Shown piece after piece: positions 15,260 through 16,324 of a stretch of 16,324 nucleotides of DNA. This DNA is from JBMNNU01 sp050942695 (GTDB lineage: Bacteria > Chloroflexota > UBA6077), in assembly GCA_050942695.1 (NCBI GenBank), contig JBMNNU010000040.1, positions 1-16,324 on the forward strand. The letters run 5' to 3'. Within the stretch, counting starts at the first letter, position 1; every line of letters starts with the position of its first letter. A model generated the notes under the pieces. It ran no database searches and was not told the origin of the DNA. It was given only the letters and a program-made list of their open reading frames with translations. A program made the position numbers and the translations under genes.

Positions 15260-15694
15260 CTAGACGACACTTCGCGGGATTCGACGACGGTATTCTTCAC
15301 CTAGAGCTCGCACCTTCGCATAGTCCGCTGGGCGAAAAGCCGTCAAGTTCTTCTTTCGAAGGCCGGTAACTACGACTATGGATGGACAGGACAGCCCCTC
15401 GACATCCCGTTCTAAAAAGCAGAACAGCCTGTAGAGATAGCCGCCGATACGAGTCCTCACCTCATAGTATCCCGCCATGTCGCCTTTCATCGCCTCCCAG
15501 GTTCCCCCGCCGGACCAGGTTGGCGGAGGAGCCGACGCCACGCTCTGGAGTATCGCTATGAGCTTGGTAGCGGCGGGTTTTCCATCGTTCCTCAAAAAAT
15601 CCAGCCCAGGGCAAACTTCATTAGGGTCATCATCCGGAAAACGTTTGAAGAAACGGATATCCCACCATCCAGAAGGCTTATGTTTAGGCGGCAT
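15260..15694 (-). CDS. HigB/RelE-like toxin (phage Gp49-like family)
   Basis: A 144-residue basic protein. The core blocks 'TWEAMKGDMAGYYEVRTRI', 'GYLYRLFCFLE' and 'VTGLRKKNLTAF' follow the order W-E-x-K, Y-R-x-F, G-x-x-K-K seen in PF05973 (HigB-type, RelE superfamily) ribosome-dependent mRNA interferases. The ATG overlaps the stop of the antitoxin gene by one base (TAATG), which implies translational coupling; no strong ribosome site of its own is seen. An N-terminal extension of about 30 residues ('MPPKHKPSGWW...') makes it longer than the usual 100-120 residues. The likely action is cleavage of translated mRNA when free of the antitoxin. The assignment rests on motif pattern and on the adjacent XRE gene. 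Confidence 0.82.
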   Translation of the reverse strand: MPPKHKPSGWWDIRFFKRFPDDDPNEVCPGLDFLRNDGKPAATKLIAILQSVASAPPPTWSGGGTWEAMKGDMAGYYEVRTRIGGYLYRLFCFLERDVEGLSCPSIVVVTGLRKKNLTAFRPADYAKVRALGEEYRRRIPRSVV

Positions 15695-16113
15695 TAGGCG
15701 GCTTCTCGTTTATTTGCCTTGCGTCTACCCGAGCTGCGGCGCTGTTCGGGCGCGGTGTATGCTTTCCCCTTATCTTTGGCGCTTTCGGCGGTGGCTTCGG
15801 GCGTCTTGAACTCCAGGTCGATCTTAAGCGCGGCCAGGACCGAAAACACAGTCTTGAGGGTAGGATTGGCACGCTCGCTAGTAAACAGTCGGCGGATCAC
15901 CTGCGGATGCACACCGGCCAGCTCTGCTAGCTCATTTTTAGTCATATTTCTACGCTCGCGCTCCTCATCGATAGCCATGAGTAGCTTTCGAATCATCGTC
16001 ATGGTACGAACACTACGTTCATACTCATCCTTCTCACTAGGGGTCTGCAGCAACTCATCTTTCAATGAATCGAATCCAGGCCCAAAGCTGTAGTCCAATG
16101 CGCTACCGCTCAT
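15694..16113 (-). CDS. XRE-family antitoxin / DNA-binding regulator
   Basis: A 139-residue protein with an ATG start and AAGGA five bases upstream. Residues about 43-102 form a Cro/CI-type helix-turn-helix: 'ERRNMTKNELAELAGVHPQVIRRLF' (54-78, the MTKNELAELAGVHPQVIRRL part being the core), with the 'ANPTLKTVFSVLAALKIDL' tail of HigA-like antitoxins. The N-terminal 40 residues and the C-terminal 35 residues, rich in Lys, Arg, Ala and Glu, flank it and look disordered; one may wrap the toxin. It is the first gene of the pair, the reverse of classical higBA. The operator-like palindrome at the predicted transcription start fits autoregulation. Confidence 0.85.
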   Translation of the reverse strand: MSGSALDYSFGPGFDSLKDELLQTPSEKDEYERSVRTMTMIRKLLMAIDEERERRNMTKNELAELAGVHPQVIRRLFTSERANPTLKTVFSVLAALKIDLEFKTPEATAESAKDKGKAYTAPEQRRSSGRRKANKREAA

Positions 16114-16156
16114 CTAATTCCTTTCCTTTCGCTAGCTTAAGCTCTCACTGAAATAA

Positions 16157-16172
16157 GTAGCATAAATGCTAC
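16157..16172. promoter_or_regulatory. Operator-like palindrome of the toxin-antitoxin pair
   Basis: GTAGCATAAATGCTAC has perfect 7-bp arms around AA. On the minus strand it begins 4 bp after the -10 hexamer and covers the expected start point, a suitable site for binding by the XRE antitoxin dimer. Confidence 0.65.
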
Positions 16173-16175
16173 ACA

Positions 16176-16204
16176 ATACTATCCTTGCTCTCAGTTCTTG
16201 TCAA
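16176..16204 (-). promoter_or_regulatory. Promoter of the toxin-antitoxin pair
   Basis: On the minus strand, TTGACA (16204-16199) is perfect, with a 17-bp spacer and TAGTAT (16181-16176, four of six). The predicted start is about 16169 and the leader about 55 bases. Upstream bases to the window edge show nothing else. Confidence 0.65.
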
Positions 16205-16324
16205 GGGCAGGGTGCCTACTCACGCATACCCACTTCTGAATGAAGTAGAAGGTAAGCATACTTTGGGGATGTTCTTGGCGTAGTCGAGGAGTGCCAGTGC
16301 CAGGTAAGTGATACTGAGGCGACC

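Overview
The window is about 16.3 kb of GC-rich bacterial DNA. It holds 14 protein-coding genes, no rRNA or tRNA that I can see, and no insertion sequence or CRISPR array. The best guess for the host is a member of Chloroflexota. This is an inference from protein style: secreted beta-propellers joined by Pro/Thr-rich linkers to domains of the 'FWxYFxxRGG...FGYPxSR' type, repeated ~100-residue surface modules, and a group III phosphofructokinase. Several genes start with GTG or TTG behind strong Shine-Dalgarno sites.

Layout. (1) 130-2484 (+) encodes a large secreted protein: a seven-bladed Vgb/NHL-type propeller, a middle domain, and a C-terminal domain resembling a zinc peptidase with a broken active-site motif. 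It ends at a perfect 24-bp hairpin. (2) 4906-2627 (-) is a two-gene unit: a Crp/Fnr-type regulator followed 15 bp later by a GAF-PAS-class III adenylate cyclase. This looks like a cAMP maker and its receptor in one operon. (3) 8968-5250 (-) is a five-gene cluster: a six-TM protein of unknown function, a small winged-helix regulator, an ABC ATPase, an ABC-2 permease and a CPBP intramembrane protease. It starts from a promoter with consensus -35 and -10 hexamers whose start point lies inside a 31-bp perfect palindrome, a probable operator for the winged-helix protein. A heptad-repeat hairpin divides the first two genes from the other three.

(4) 9409-10425 (+) encodes GDP-mannose 4,6-dehydratase. 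It is divergent from cluster 3 and convergent with (5) 11519-10485 (-), a 6-phosphofructokinase with the Asp104/Lys124 signature of pyrophosphate-dependent enzymes but unusual Pro103 and Thr129. The two genes share a hairpin terminator. (6) 11763-14063 (+) encodes a second large secreted protein: an Asp-box propeller plus four ~100-residue repeats. (7) 14234-15202 (+) encodes a D-2-hydroxyacid dehydrogenase of the SerA type. (8) 16113-15260 (-) is a toxin-antitoxin pair with the antitoxin first, and an operator-like palindrome at the predicted transcription start.

No single new defence or mobile system stands out. The items most worth following up are the palindrome-controlled ABC/CPBP cluster, the atypical phosphofructokinase, the propeller fused to a degenerate metallopeptidase, and the linked Crp/cyclase pair.
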